Shown in pieces: positions 22,997-30,684 of a stretch of DNA of 30,684 nt. The stretch is from positions 1 through 30,684 of the forward strand of contig CAKTAM010000011.1 of NCBI GenBank assembly GCA_934527255.1, written 5' to 3'. The first letter of the stretch is position 1. Every line of letters starts with the position of its first letter. This DNA is from an uncultured Oscillospiraceae bacterium (GTDB lineage: Bacteria > Bacillota > Clostridia > Oscillospirales > Ruminococcaceae). Below the pieces are notes generated by a model. The model saw nothing but the letters and a program-made list of their open reading frames with translations, made no database searches and had not been told where the DNA came from. A program made the position numbers and the translations under genes.

Positions 22997-23020
22997 GCCG
23001 CCCCTCGGGGCGGCGTTTTT
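22997..23020 (+). terminator. Plus-oriented terminator upstream of the aminotransferase
   Basis: GCCGCCCC (22997-23004) and GGGGCGGC (23007-23014) form a near-continuous palindrome, then GTTTTT on the plus strand. All genes nearby read leftward, so it would act on antisense RNA or serve as a leader hairpin. Confidence 0.55.
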
Positions 23021-23038
23021 GGTGTGAAAAAGCGGCCC

Positions 23039-23836
23039 TCAGTCGGCGCGCTGCTGCCAGCGCGCCAGCGCGCCGCGCATATAGCCGCCGACATCCAGCC
23101 CAAACAGGGCGTCCAGCGCCGTCAGGTCAAACCCGGCGGCCGGGCCCTGCGCCATCATGCGGCCGTCCTTTAACAACAGCAGCGTGTCGGCAAAGCGCAG
23201 TGCCAGGTTCAGGTCGTGCAGCACGCCCACCACGCAGTGCTCCTCCTCGGCCGCCCACTCGCGCAGGTACTCCGTCAGCTCCAGCTGATATTTCAGGTCA
23301 AGGTGACTGGTGGGCTCGTCCAGCAGGATGATGCGCGGCTGCTGGGCCAGCGTGCGCGCCAGAAACACCCGCTGCAGCTGCCCGCCCGAAAGCGCGGTGA
23401 TAGGGCGGCTGCGCAGCTGCCACAGGCCGGTGCGCCGCAGGCTTTCCTCCACGGCGGCACGGTCGGCGGCGTCCGGGCCGCTCAGCAGCCCCTGCCGGTG
23501 GGCAAAGCGGCCCAGCTGCACCGTTTCGTACACCGTGTACGAAAACGCCAGCGAGGGCTGCTGGCTCATCAGCGCCAGACAGCGGGCCACGGCGCGCCGC
23601 GGTGCATGGCGCACATCCAGCGGGCCGTCGGCGCCGCGCACCAGCACCCGTCCGTCCGTCAGCGGCAGCATACCGGCCAGCGCGCGCAGCAGCGTGGTTT
23701 TGCCGCAGCCGTTGGGGCCCAGAATACACAGCTTTTCGTGCGGGCGCACCGTCAGCGAAAGCCCGTGCAGGATCTCCTGCCCGTCATACCCGCAGCGCAG
23801 CTGCCGCGCTTCCAGCAGGGGGGCGGCCCCGGTCAT
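23039..23836 (-). CDS. btuD: Cobalamin importer ATPase (BtuD/FecE-type)
   Basis: 265 residues, single ABC domain. Walker A GPNGCGKTT (about 40-48), Q-loop in MSQQPS (about 90-95), signature LSGGQ (149-153), Walker B IILLDEPTS (169-177) and the switch histidine in GVLHDLNLAL are all intact, so it should hydrolyse ATP. It powers the membrane permease encoded immediately upstream, and its ATG overlaps that gene's TGA by four bases. GGGGATGCC lies before the start. Sequence alone could equally fit a siderophore or haem importer. The ligand call comes from the cobalamin riboswitch that leads the whole operon. Confidence 0.9.
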   Translation of the reverse strand: MTGAAPLLEARQLRCGYDGQEILHGLSLTVRPHEKLCILGPNGCGKTTLLRALAGMLPLTDGRVLVRGADGPLDVRHAPRRAVARCLALMSQQPSLAFSYTVYETVQLGRFAHRQGLLSGPDAADRAAVEESLRRTGLWQLRSRPITALSGGQLQRVFLARTLAQQPRIILLDEPTSHLDLKYQLELTEYLREWAAEEEHCVVGVLHDLNLALRFADTLLLLKDGRMMAQGPAAGFDLTALDALFGLDVGGYMRGALARWQQRAD

Positions 23837-24876
23837 ACGGCATCCCCTCCCCTTTGGGCTTTTTTGCGGCGCGCAAGATACAGGTAAAGAAAAAACGGCG
23901 CGCCCAGCAGGGCGGTAATGCTGCCCACGGGAATTTCGGCCGGGGCGGCCAGCGTGCGCCCGGCAAGGTCGCACAGCGTCATGAACGCGCCGCCAAACAG
24001 GGCGCTGGCGGGCAGCACCCAGCGGTGGCTGCTGCCAAAAAAGCGCCGCACCACATGCGGGGCGATCAGGTCGACAAAGCCGATGATCCCCACCAGCGAA
24101 ACGGCCGTACCGGTCAGCACGGCGGTGACCACCAGAAAAAACCACTTGGCGCGCCGCGGGGCCAGCCCCATGGCCATGGCCTGCTCGTCGCCGAAGCTCA
24201 GCACATCCAGCTGCCTGCCGCCGCCCCAGCACAGCAGCGTGCAGGCCAACGTGACGGCAGCCAGCAGCGCGATGGAGAGGGTATCCCGCCCGGAAAACGA
24301 CCCCAACTGCCACAGCAGCAGCCGGTGGGTGTACTGCGGGTTGGCGCTGGCCAGCAGGTTGAGCAGCGCGTTTAAAAACAGCGACAGCACCATACCCGTC
24401 AGAATGATGGTGCTGTCCGACAGGCCGCGGTCGATGCGGGCGGCCACCGCCACGGCGGCGGCCACTGCCAGCAGGCCAAGGCCCAGCCCGGCGGCAGGCA
24501 GCAGCAGACGGCCCGGCCATCCGGCATCCAGCCCGCACAGCATGACCAGCGCCGCGCCCAGCCCCGCCCCGCTGGAGACCCCCAGTCCGTAGGAGGAGGC
24601 CAGCGGGTTTTTCAGCACCGACTGCATGACGGCGCCGCTGACTGCCAGCGCCGCCCCGGCCCAGAAGGCCGTCAGCACGCGCGGCAGGCGAATGCCCGTC
24701 ACCAGCCCCGGCCACACCGGGTCCAGCCCGGCGGGCAGCGGGCAGTCAAACAGACGGTTTGCCAGAATGCGCGCCACGGCGGCAGGCGGAACATACACGC
24801 TGCCGACCCCGACGCCCAGCGCCAGCGCCCCCAGCGCCAGCGCCGCCAGCAGGCAAAGCCTGGCGGTTCTGCTCAT
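23833..24876 (-). CDS. btuC: Cobalamin importer permease (FecCD/BtuC family)
   Basis: 347 residues from the ATG at 24874-24876, with GGAGGAG upstream. Around ten transmembrane helices fit the BtuC fold. Family motifs are RLPRVLTAFWAGAALAVSGAVMQSVLKNPLASSYGLGVSSGAGLGA (about 65-110), LDVLSFGDEQAMAMGL with the ATPase-coupling region, and GIIGFVDLIAPHVVRR near the C-terminus. The upstream open extension to 24963 is not family-like. It forms the channel for the substrate delivered by the lipoprotein encoded before it. A stem-loop (24889-24907) sits directly before its ribosome site, and another (25009-25028) follows the lipoprotein gene; both could adjust relative expression. Confidence 0.93.
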   Translation of the reverse strand: MSRTARLCLLAALALGALALGVGVGSVYVPPAAVARILANRLFDCPLPAGLDPVWPGLVTGIRLPRVLTAFWAGAALAVSGAVMQSVLKNPLASSYGLGVSSGAGLGAALVMLCGLDAGWPGRLLLPAAGLGLGLLAVAAAVAVAARIDRGLSDSTIILTGMVLSLFLNALLNLLASANPQYTHRLLLWQLGSFSGRDTLSIALLAAVTLACTLLCWGGGRQLDVLSFGDEQAMAMGLAPRRAKWFFLVVTAVLTGTAVSLVGIIGFVDLIAPHVVRRFFGSSHRWVLPASALFGGAFMTLCDLAGRTLAAPAEIPVGSITALLGAPFFLYLYLARRKKAQRGGDAV

Positions 24877-24888
24877 AGGCTCCTCCCC

Positions 24889-24907
24889 GGCCGGTGCGGC
24901 ACCGGCC
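24889..24907 (-). other. Stem-loop in front of the btuC ribosome site
   Basis: GGCCGGTG (24889-24896) and CACCGGCC (24900-24907) form a perfect 8-base stem with a CGG loop, ending a few bases before the Shine-Dalgarno on the complement. Possible translation control. Confidence 0.45.
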
Positions 24908-25008
24908 GTCTTTTGTTGAAAAAACAGGCGGCGGCCCTTTTCGGCGGCGGAACGCCGGGCCAAAAAGAGCCGCCGTGCAGCTGCTGCGTTTGCGGACGTC
25001 TCAAGATG

Positions 25009-25028
25009 CCCTGCCCGTTCGGGCAGGG
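25009..25028 (-). other. Stem-loop between btuF and btuC
   Basis: CCCTGCCC (25009-25016) and GGGCAGGG (25021-25028) with loop GTTC, 28 bases after the btuF stop. No T-run, so not a full terminator. A hairpin here commonly shields the 3' end of the binding-protein mRNA and makes more of it than of the membrane parts. Confidence 0.5.
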
Positions 25029-25055
25029 GCGCTTTCCGACGGCCGCACCGCCGGA

Positions 25056-26081
25056 TCAGGCGGCGGCATCCACCGCGGTGTACAGCTCGGGGTAGACCGC
25101 GGCTGCCATCTCGCGCAGGGCCGTGACGATGTTTTCGTTGGGCAGCGAGGAGGACTGGTTGTCAATGGCATAGACGGCGCCGTCCTTTACTGCCGTTACC
25201 TCCTGCCAGCCGTCGCGGGCCAGAAGCTCGCCCACGGGGTCGTCAATGTAGTTGACGTTGGTCAGAATGACGTCGGGGTTGATGCTGACAACGCTTTCCG
25301 GCTCCACGCTCAGCCAGCCGCTCTGGTCGGCAAAGATATTCTGCGCGCCGATCAGCTCGATCATCTCGTTCAAAAACGTGTCGGAGCCGAAGCTGTAGCA
25401 GTAGGGCGCGGCGGAAATTTCAAAATAGACGGTCTTTTTGTCGGTGACGGTGGCGCCGATGGCGGCGATTTCGTCAATGGCGTCGTCCATTTGCTGCACC
25501 AGCTTGGCGCCCTCGGCGGAGCGACCCACGCAGGCGGCCAGAAAAGCGATGTCGTCGCGGATGCCCTGAATGCTGGTGGAGCTGGGAATGTTCACCACAC
25601 AAATGCCAAGATCGGTCAGCGGCGCGTACAGGTCGTTGCCGCTGATATCCGTCATGCCGGAGACAATGACCAGATCGGGCTGCAGCGCGGCGATCTGCTC
25701 GCAGTCGGGGGCCATCATGTCAAAGGCGGGCAGGTCGGCCGACAGCTCCTCATAGGCATACAGCTGGGTCTGGGTATCAATGCCGACAATGAGGTCGGCG
25801 CAGTCCAGATCCAGCAGGGTCTCGGTGAACGAGGGCGCCAGCGAAACCACGCGCTGCACGTTTTCCGGCAGAGTGATGGGGTTGCCCGCGCGGTCGGTAT
25901 CGGGGCGGACGGCTTCGCCGTCATGCGGGGCGGTGCTGTCCAGCGTGCTGTCGGTCCCCTCTGTCTGCGAGGAGGAGAGCTCCGGCGTGGAGGAGTCGGC
26001 GGCGGGCTTTGAGCAGGCTGTCAGGCCAAAGACCAGCAGCAGGTTCAGCAGCAGCGCGAGAGGTTTGCAAAAGCGTTTCAT
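25056..26081 (-). CDS. btuF: Cobalamin-binding lipoprotein of an ABC importer (BtuF/FhuD-type)
   Basis: 341 residues from the ATG at 26079-26081, preceded by AAAGGAAG. The signal peptide ends at the lipobox LTAC (Cys23), followed by a Ser/Thr/Asp-rich linker to about residue 60. The periplasmic-binding-protein fold class III begins at GNPITLPENVQRVVSLAPSFTETLLDLDCADLIVGID and continues through EQIAALQPDLVIVSG. It catches the substrate outside the membrane for the BtuC/BtuD pair encoded downstream (179-base gap). Sequence family alone covers cobalamin, haem and iron-siderophore binders. The cobalamin riboswitch in its leader makes cobalamin or other cobamides the best ligand assignment. Confidence 0.9.
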   Translation of the reverse strand: MKRFCKPLALLLNLLLVFGLTACSKPAADSSTPELSSSQTEGTDSTLDSTAPHDGEAVRPDTDRAGNPITLPENVQRVVSLAPSFTETLLDLDCADLIVGIDTQTQLYAYEELSADLPAFDMMAPDCEQIAALQPDLVIVSGMTDISGNDLYAPLTDLGICVVNIPSSTSIQGIRDDIAFLAACVGRSAEGAKLVQQMDDAIDEIAAIGATVTDKKTVYFEISAAPYCYSFGSDTFLNEMIELIGAQNIFADQSGWLSVEPESVVSINPDVILTNVNYIDDPVGELLARDGWQEVTAVKDGAVYAIDNQSSSLPNENIVTALREMAAAVYPELYTAVDAAA

Positions 26082-26280
26082 AAAAAATCTTCCTTTCTGT
26101 ACAGGGCCCGGCCGGGCCGGGACGTGCAGCGGGCAGTGCGCAGACGGCGTTTGGCTGCGGGCGGCCCCGGCATATCCCTGTGCAAAAGGCGAAGATATGC
26201 AATGCAAACAGGCCCTGCCGGTGGGGCGGGCTTGCTTTGCGCAGGGCGCGCGCACGGCATCCATCGTGCCGACGGGCGCA

Positions 26281-26359
26281 CGGCAGGCGCGGCGATCTGA
26301 CTGTGACAGTGGCGGGACCGCGCAGGATTTTCACCTGACTTCTCCGCATCTGCCTGCCG
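26281..26359 (-). promoter_or_regulatory. Cobalamin riboswitch aptamer
   Basis: Read on the complement, the closing helix is CGGCAGGC (from 26359) with GCCTGCCG (to 26281). Inside are the GGTGAAAATCC-type arm (26323-26337), the highly conserved GGTCCCGCCACTGT (26306-26319, containing the GCCACTG core) and an AGTCAGATCGCC segment corresponding to the B12-box 3' part. These are the consensus elements of the cobalamin riboswitch family. Ligand binding should lower btuFCD expression. About 200 bases separate it from the btuF ATG; that platform holds a GCATATC/GATATGC stem (26170-26200) and a strong GGCCCGG/CCGGGCC palindrome (26105-26118) close to the ribosome site, but no clear terminator, so translational control is likelier. 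Confidence 0.92.
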
Positions 26360-26394
26360 TTTGCGTATGGTTTTGAAAAAACAGATCTCCCGGA

Positions 26395-26430
26395 GCAGAT
26401 GCGCCAGTGCAGCTGCATCTGCGCCAGTGC
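26395..26430. repeat. Two 11-base repeats and a stem in the riboswitch leader
   Basis: TGCGCCAGTGC occurs at 26400-26410 and 26420-26430, exactly 20 bases apart. GCAGATGC (26395-26402) and GCATCTGC (26415-26422) form an 8-base stem between them. They lie between the promoter and the aptamer. Confidence 0.7.
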
Positions 26431-26483
26431 CAGCCGCAGCTGCGGCCGACGCCCCTCCCACAGGGAGGAAAAGGAGTTCCTTT

Positions 26484-26512
26484 ATTATACCGTGATTTCC
26501 CGTTTTTCTCAA
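26484..26512 (-). promoter_or_regulatory. Promoter of the btuFCD operon
   Basis: On the complement TTGAGA (26507-26512), 17 bases, perfect TATAAT (26484-26489). Start near 26477, so the mRNA leader is about 395 bases and includes the repeat/stem region and the cobalamin aptamer. Confidence 0.85.
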
Positions 26513-26815
26513 GTGCTTTTTCCGGCGGGGGCCGTTTTGGGGTGTGTCTGTCCAAAGCGCGCCCGCCCCTGCACGTCTGCCGACAAGCCCTCCGGCAAAG
26601 GCCCGCCCGGGGCTGCGGCAGGCGCCGCCCGGCTGCTTGGGCGTACGCCTGAAAAAGGTGCGGCCGGCTCTCCGCCTTGCTGTCACTCATCCTGCCCCGC
26701 CGTCTCACCCTTTCGGGCAGGCCCTGTTCCCTACCCCAAAGCGCGCGGTGCATCGCTTTGCCGCCGCTCGGCCCGTCCGCCGCAAAATTTTCGGCGGCAG
26801 GGCTGCGCGCGGGTA

Positions 26816-26844
26816 TTGCAAAGCGGCGCGCAGGCTGGTACAAT
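26816..26844 (+). promoter_or_regulatory. Promoter of the GH36 gene
   Basis: TTGCAA (26816-26821), 17 bases, TACAAT (26839-26844) preceded by TGG (extended -10). Start near 26851, leader about 130 bases. The roughly 300 bases from 26513 to 26815 show no gene or recognised element. Confidence 0.75.
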
Positions 26845-26980
26845 GAACTATGCTTCCCGGGGCAAAACCGCCCAGGAGGCAGGAAAAGAAAAGGAAGAAC
26901 AGACACAGCTTTCGGGCCGACGGCGCTTTGGCGCAGAAAAAACGCCGCGCTGCCCCGGCCCGGCCAAAAAGGAGGCAGCA

Positions 26981-29002
26981 ATGATGATCCCAAAAGCAAG
27001 CATGGCACATCCCGCCGCCGACCCGTCGGCGTATCTTGCGTGGCAACGGCTCTGGCAGGAGCCCTCCGCCTTTCCGGTGCGGTTCACCTATGACGGCCGC
27101 CCGTACCGGGGGCTGGGCGGCCTGCCGCTGCTGGAGAGCCGGGCAGAGCACGCGCCCGAAAAGGAGACCGTCGAGTGGAAGCTGGCGCTGGACAAAAATG
27201 TGACCCTGCGGGTGAGCGCGGCATTCTGGCCGCAGTGGGGCGCGCGGGAATGGACGCTGTGGTTTGAAAACACCGGCACGGAAAATTCGGCTGTGCTGGA
27301 GCAGGTGCTGGCACTGGATGAGACCTTTTTGGGGGTGCAGCCCACGGTGCGCGGTATTCGGGGCGATTATCCGCTCAAATACGCGCCGTATTGCCTTTCG
27401 CTGGCCGATGCCCCGGCGGAGTTCCGCTCCGACAGCGGCCGCCCCACCCACGGCGAGTTTCCCTATTTCGATCTGGTGTGCGGCGACGGCGGCTGCTTTG
27501 TCGCGCTGGGCTGGGCGGGCACCTGGCAGGCGTGCTTTGAGGCCGTGGAGGGCGGCGCGCGCGTTACCGGCAGCGGCACCAACGGCTTTGCCGCTTACCT
27601 GAAGCCGGGCGAGCGGGTGCGTACCGCGCTGGTGGCCCTGCTGCCCTACCGCGGGCGCGATGCCACCGCGGCCGCTAACCTGTGGCGCGGCTGGTTCGTG
27701 GCCTGCAACCTGCCCCGGGCGGATGCCTCCGGCAGGCCGCTGCAGCCGTTTTCCACCTGCTGTCTGGCCAGCGACACCGGCAGGCCCAATTCGGACGGCA
27801 GCATTTCGGAGGACAGCACCACCTGGCGTCCCTCGCTGGAGCGTATGGCGCAGGAGGGCGTGCATGTGGATGTGCGCTGGTTTGACGCGGGCTGGTACAG
27901 CGACCCCCGCGGCCGCACCGTGCCCGAGCTGTGGTGGCACACCGTCGGCAGCTGGGAGCTGGATCGGCACAAATGGCCGGGCGACAGCTTCCTGCAATCG
28001 ACCCAATACGCCCGCGACCATCAGATGCAGACCATGGTCTGGTTTGAGCCCGAGCGTGTGACGGACCCGGAGGGGCTGGCCGAAAACTACGGCTACGACC
28101 CGTCGTGGGCGCTGCAGGTAGAGGGCGTGTACACCAACAACATCGGCAACCCCGACTGTCTGGCGTGGACGACCGGCCGCATCCTGCAATTTCTGGAAAA
28201 GCACAAAGTCGAAATTTACCGCGAGGATAACAACAGCGATTCGGCCGCCTCGTGGCGGTACGGCGACGAGCTGGAGGGCCCCGGCCGCAGCGGCATTACG
28301 GAAAACCGGGCCGTGGCGGGGCATTATGCCCTGTGGGATGCCATTATCGCTTTTGAGGCAGCCCACGGCGGCGCGACATTTATTGATTCCTGCGCCGGGG
28401 GCGGCGGCCGCAACGATCTTGAATCCATGCGCCGCGGCGTACCGCTGCTGCGCAGCGACAGCGACCGCACCTCGACGGCGCTGCGCCTCTCCATGACCTC
28501 CTCGTTCAACGCCTGGCTGCCGTTCTGCGGCAGCTGCACGGTGGAAAAGGTCGGCCAGCTGGATACCGACGGCGTGCGGGATATGTATGTCTGGCGCGCC
28601 AGCTATCTGCCCGCGCTGAACGTCAACGCCTGCTGGTCGCAGCGGCCGGATACCGATTTTGAAATGGTCCGCGCCGGTATCCGCGAATGGGAGACGGTAC
28701 GCCCCTATCTGCTGAAGGACTTTTACGCCCTGACCCCGTGGCACTCGCAGGAGGACCGCACCGGCTGGACGGCCTGGGCCTGGTTTGACCCGCAGACAGG
28801 CAAGGGCGTGCTGCAGGCCTTCCGCATGGAGGATTGCCCCGACGCCCGGTGCACCCTGCGCCTGCCCTTTGCTGGGGCGCGGCAGCTGTGCCGTCTGCGG
28901 GATGCCGACACCGGCGAGGTACACATCCAAACGGGCGAGCCGTTCACCCTCACGCTGCAGCAGCCGCGCAGCGCGGCGCTGCTGTATCTCGAGCTGCTGT
29001 AA
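26981..29002 (+). CDS. Glycoside hydrolase family 36 enzyme (alpha-galactosidase-like)
   Basis: 673 residues from the ATG at 26981 (a second in-frame ATG at 26984 is three bases further; AGGAGG at 26970-26975 serves either). No signal peptide, so it acts in the cytoplasm on imported oligosaccharides. The N-terminal beta-sandwich (about 1-240) is followed by the TIM barrel: VRWFDAGWYSDPRG, MVWFEPERVTDP, then the nucleophile Asp416 in YREDNNSD and the acid/base Asp479 in DSCAGGGGRNDLES, spaced 63 residues as in GH36. The nucleophile context is not the KWDMNR of classic alpha-galactosidases, so another specificity within the family is possible. It is monocistronic by its terminator at 29256-29302. 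Confidence 0.88.
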   Translation: MMIPKASMAHPAADPSAYLAWQRLWQEPSAFPVRFTYDGRPYRGLGGLPLLESRAEHAPEKETVEWKLALDKNVTLRVSAAFWPQWGAREWTLWFENTGTENSAVLEQVLALDETFLGVQPTVRGIRGDYPLKYAPYCLSLADAPAEFRSDSGRPTHGEFPYFDLVCGDGGCFVALGWAGTWQACFEAVEGGARVTGSGTNGFAAYLKPGERVRTALVALLPYRGRDATAAANLWRGWFVACNLPRADASGRPLQPFSTCCLASDTGRPNSDGSISEDSTTWRPSLERMAQEGVHVDVRWFDAGWYSDPRGRTVPELWWHTVGSWELDRHKWPGDSFLQSTQYARDHQMQTMVWFEPERVTDPEGLAENYGYDPSWALQVEGVYTNNIGNPDCLAWTTGRILQFLEKHKVEIYREDNNSDSAASWRYGDELEGPGRSGITENRAVAGHYALWDAIIAFEAAHGGATFIDSCAGGGGRNDLESMRRGVPLLRSDSDRTSTALRLSMTSSFNAWLPFCGSCTVEKVGQLDTDGVRDMYVWRASYLPALNVNACWSQRPDTDFEMVRAGIREWETVRPYLLKDFYALTPWHSQEDRTGWTAWAWFDPQTGKGVLQAFRMEDCPDARCTLRLPFAGARQLCRLRDADTGEVHIQTGEPFTLTLQQPRSAALLYLELL

Positions 29003-29255
29003 CGGCACGTTTACGGAAAAGAGCTGCCCTGCGCCGATACCCTCTCCCGCGCGGCCGGTCTGCGCGGGGCACGGGCCGACATTGCGCGGCGGCAGCCGTC
29101 CCCCGAAAGGGGTGCGCGGCCGTTCCACCGTCAACGGGCGGCCCCGCGCCCGGTCGTGTTCCCGCAGGCAAGCCGCCTGCGGGCGATAAAGGCGCGGCAG
29201 CTGCGGCCGTTTTGGGCAGAAAACCGGCGGCCGTGAATCCCAACGCTGCCCCATG

Positions 29256-29302
29256 CCTGCGGCTTTGCGCCGGTCACGGCCGCTGCCGCAGGTTCGTTTT
29301 TT
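29256..29302 (+). terminator. Probable terminator of the GH36 gene
   Basis: CCTGCGGC (29256-29263) pairs with GCCGCAGG (29285-29292) across a 21-base loop that itself contains a CCG/CGG stem, followed four bases later by TTTTTT. Another perfect stem without T-run, CCCGCAGGC/GCCTGCGGG, lies at 29161-29183. Confidence 0.55.
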
Positions 29303-29310
29303 GTTCCCCC

Positions 29311-29327
29311 GAGGGGCGCGGCCCCTC
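29311..29327. other. Palindrome before the EamA transporter ribosome site
   Basis: GAGGGGC (29311-29317), GCG, GCCCCTC (29321-29327): perfect 7-base arms about 35 bases before the EamA ATG. No good sigma-A promoter is visible in 29003-29361, a region otherwise without genes, so the hairpin may be a leader element or operator. Confidence 0.45.
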
Positions 29328-29361
29328 TCATAAATAAAGAAAGCAAAGGAAACAGAACTCT

Positions 29362-30297
29362 ATGGAAACCATCTCTCCCTGGCTGTTATTGGTCATCTCG
29401 GTACTGGCATGTCTCCTCGGCGGCATCGCCCGCACCTATTTCTGCAAATCGCTCGTCACCAGCACGCGCAGCTATTATCTGTACAACGGGGCAAACAGCG
29501 CAGTGTGCGCATTGGCCCTGTGGCTGTTGGGCGGTGGCGGGGAGCTACAGCTGTCAGCGTTCAGCCTGTGGTTCGGTGTGCTGTTCGGCCTGGTGACCAT
29601 GGCGCAGGGCATCACCTATTCAGCGGCGCTGCACTGCGGCCCGTGGTCGTACACTTCGGTCATCTCATCGCTGTCCACCATCATCCCGGCCATTTCAGGT
29701 GCGCTGTTCTGGCACGAGAGCATCAGCTTTCTGCAAATTTTCGGCATTCTCCTGATGCTGGTGTGCTTTGTGCTGTCGGTCGACCCCGGCAAGGATGAGG
29801 GCCGCGCCGCGTCGCTGCGCTGGCTGGTGCTCTGCATGGTGGCCTTTGTGTTCTCCGGCGCCATCGGCGTGATGCAGAAGGTGCACCAGACCTCTGTTTA
29901 TAAACAGGAGCTGAGCGGTTTCCTTATTGTGGCGTTTCTGGCCTCGGCGGCCGTGTCGCTGCTGGTATGCCTGTTCTACCCCCGCGCTCGGCAGGCCGAA
30001 GCGGCCCCGGCGACCCCGGCTGCGGATACCGGCAAGGCGGGCCGCTCCACGGGCCGCACGGTGTGGCTGGTGCTGGTGCTGTTTGCCATTGGCGGCGTGA
30101 CGGCGGCGCTGAACAATCAGTTCAACCTGTACCTTTCGGGCGTTATGCCCAGCGCGGTGTTCTTCCCCATCGTCAACGGCGGCGGCCTGGTGCTGTCTAC
30201 GGCGGCCTCGGTGCTGCTGTTCCGCGAAAAGCTCAGCGTGCGGCAGTGGATCGGCCTGGCGATGGGCACGGTATCGGTGCTGATGCTGTGCATGTAA
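29362..30297 (+). CDS. EamA/DMT-superfamily transporter
   Basis: 311 residues with ten predicted transmembrane helices in two five-helix EamA repeats, separated and linked by a polar segment (around residues 205-232, ARQAEAAPATPAADTGKAGRST) in the second half. Typical features are YSAALHCGPWSYTSVISSLSTIIPAISGALFWHESISFLQIFGILLMLVC closing the first repeat and SAVFFPIVNGGGLVLSTAASVLLFREKLSVRQWIGLAMGTVSVLML closing the second. These proteins move metabolites or drugs across the inner membrane; substrate not predictable. AAAGGAA lies about twelve bases before the ATG, a longer spacing than usual. The PHP-domain gene starts 100 bases downstream. Confidence 0.9.
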   Translation: METISPWLLLVISVLACLLGGIARTYFCKSLVTSTRSYYLYNGANSAVCALALWLLGGGGELQLSAFSLWFGVLFGLVTMAQGITYSAALHCGPWSYTSVISSLSTIIPAISGALFWHESISFLQIFGILLMLVCFVLSVDPGKDEGRAASLRWLVLCMVAFVFSGAIGVMQKVHQTSVYKQELSGFLIVAFLASAAVSLLVCLFYPRARQAEAAPATPAADTGKAGRSTGRTVWLVLVLFAIGGVTAALNNQFNLYLSGVMPSAVFFPIVNGGGLVLSTAASVLLFREKLSVRQWIGLAMGTVSVLMLCM

Positions 30298-30397
30298 CAC
30301 CGGTCTGGTACCAAAGGGGTGCGCCGCGGCGGTTGACGGCCGCGTGGCCTCCCGCAAAAACCCGAAAACAGAATCGTTTATAGGGAGGCGTTTTGTT

Positions 30398-30684
30398 ATG
30401 GCAAAAAAACCGCTGCTGCCCGCGCAGGGGCAGTTTTACAAGGCCAATCTGCACTGTCACAGCACCCTTTCGGACGGACGGCTGACGCCCGCGGAGCTGA
30501 AGGCTGCCTATAAAGCAAGGGGCTACTCCATCCTTTCCATCACCGATCACGAGCTTCTGGTGGATCATTCCGACCTCAACGACCCCGATTTTCTGACCAT
30601 TACCGGGTACGAGGTGGCCGTCAACGATACCAAAGACGGCCTGTCACCGACCCATGACTGGCTGACGACGCGCTGCGTTCACAT
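30398..30684 (+). CDS. PHP-domain metal-dependent phosphoesterase, N-terminal fragment
   Basis: Runs off the right edge after 95 complete codons. From the ATG at 30398 (GGGAGG about ten bases upstream) the protein reads MAKKPLLPAQGQFYKANLHC and continues HSTLSDGRLTPAELK, then YSILSITDHELLVD. The HxH and ITDHE motifs are the first metal-binding motifs of the PHP (polymerase and histidinol phosphatase) fold, which hydrolyses phosphomonoesters or phosphodiesters with two or three bound metals. The stand-alone small-protein form (not HisJ or PolC) is suggested by the immediate start of the domain, but the rest lies outside the window, so substrate and exact family stay open. No promoter of good quality is visible in the preceding 100 bases. 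Confidence 0.85.
   Translation, partial: MAKKPLLPAQGQFYKANLHCHSTLSDGRLTPAELKAAYKARGYSILSITDHELLVDHSDLNDPDFLTITGYEVAVNDTKDGLSPTHDWLTTRCVH

Noticed and set aside
24990..24997. TTGCGGAC, complementary to the small-RNA loop, between btuC and btuF
   Set aside because: Only one 8-base match with no flanking stem; expected by chance in GC-rich DNA of this length, though it could be kept in mind as a pairing site.
29301..29334. TTGTTC ... CATAAA as a promoter for the EamA gene
   Set aside because: The spacer would be 22 bases, too long for sigma-A.

Overview
The window looks like a chromosomal segment of a GC-rich, low-spore-profile gut Clostridia, most likely Oscillospirales/Ruminococcaceae (Faecalibacterium/Gemmiger/Subdoligranulum-like). 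The grounds are strong AGGAGG ribosome sites, sigma-A promoters of the TTGACA/TATAAT type, a BlaI/BlaR1 pair, a YdbS/YdbT pair, lipoproteins with lipoboxes, a DUF5596-type acyltransferase and a NahK-type amino-sugar kinase. Genus assignment is inference from gene content only.

Layout. At the left edge (1-131, minus) lies the start of a lower-GC, type III-like DNA methyltransferase, divergent from ychF (528-1652). Minus-strand housekeeping genes follow: a transglutaminase-like lipoprotein, MTA/SAH nucleosidase, a BlaI-BlaR1 regulatory pair with its operator/promoter, and a cyclophilin. On the plus strand come a GHL10 glycosidase-like exported protein and a stand-alone PTS enzyme I. The next minus block holds ydbT and ydbS (membrane bPH2 proteins) and two overlapping TrkA-type NAD-binding proteins. 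The plus block 14.8-18.7 kb is an MFS transporter, an N-acetylhexosamine 1-kinase and a DUF5596 acyltransferase-like protein. After a candidate small RNA (18899-19013), minus genes gpsA, a DUF1003 protein, a TetR regulator, an aminotransferase and a btuFCD-type importer follow. The importer is preceded by a cobalamin riboswitch. The right end is plus: a GH36 glycosidase, an EamA transporter and the beginning of a PHP-domain protein.

How it works together. The importer's ligand is set by its riboswitch: vitamin B12/cobamides. Sugar handling recurs (GH36, GHL10, MFS plus NahK, PTS enzyme I), which fits a gut glycan user. BlaI/BlaR1 overlap by ATGA and are transcribed from a promoter whose -10 is covered by a perfect dyad, so they should be autoregulated.

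Most unusual: the 18.74-19.10 kb gap. A good promoter starts a predicted ~115-nt RNA with two hairpins of different stem sequence but the identical 8-nt loop GTCCGCAA, separated by a single-stranded stretch containing CCTCCT (anti-Shine-Dalgarno). A second unexplained structure is an 85-nt imperfect hairpin downstream of ptsI. No tRNA, rRNA, CRISPR array, insertion sequence or prophage gene was recognised.
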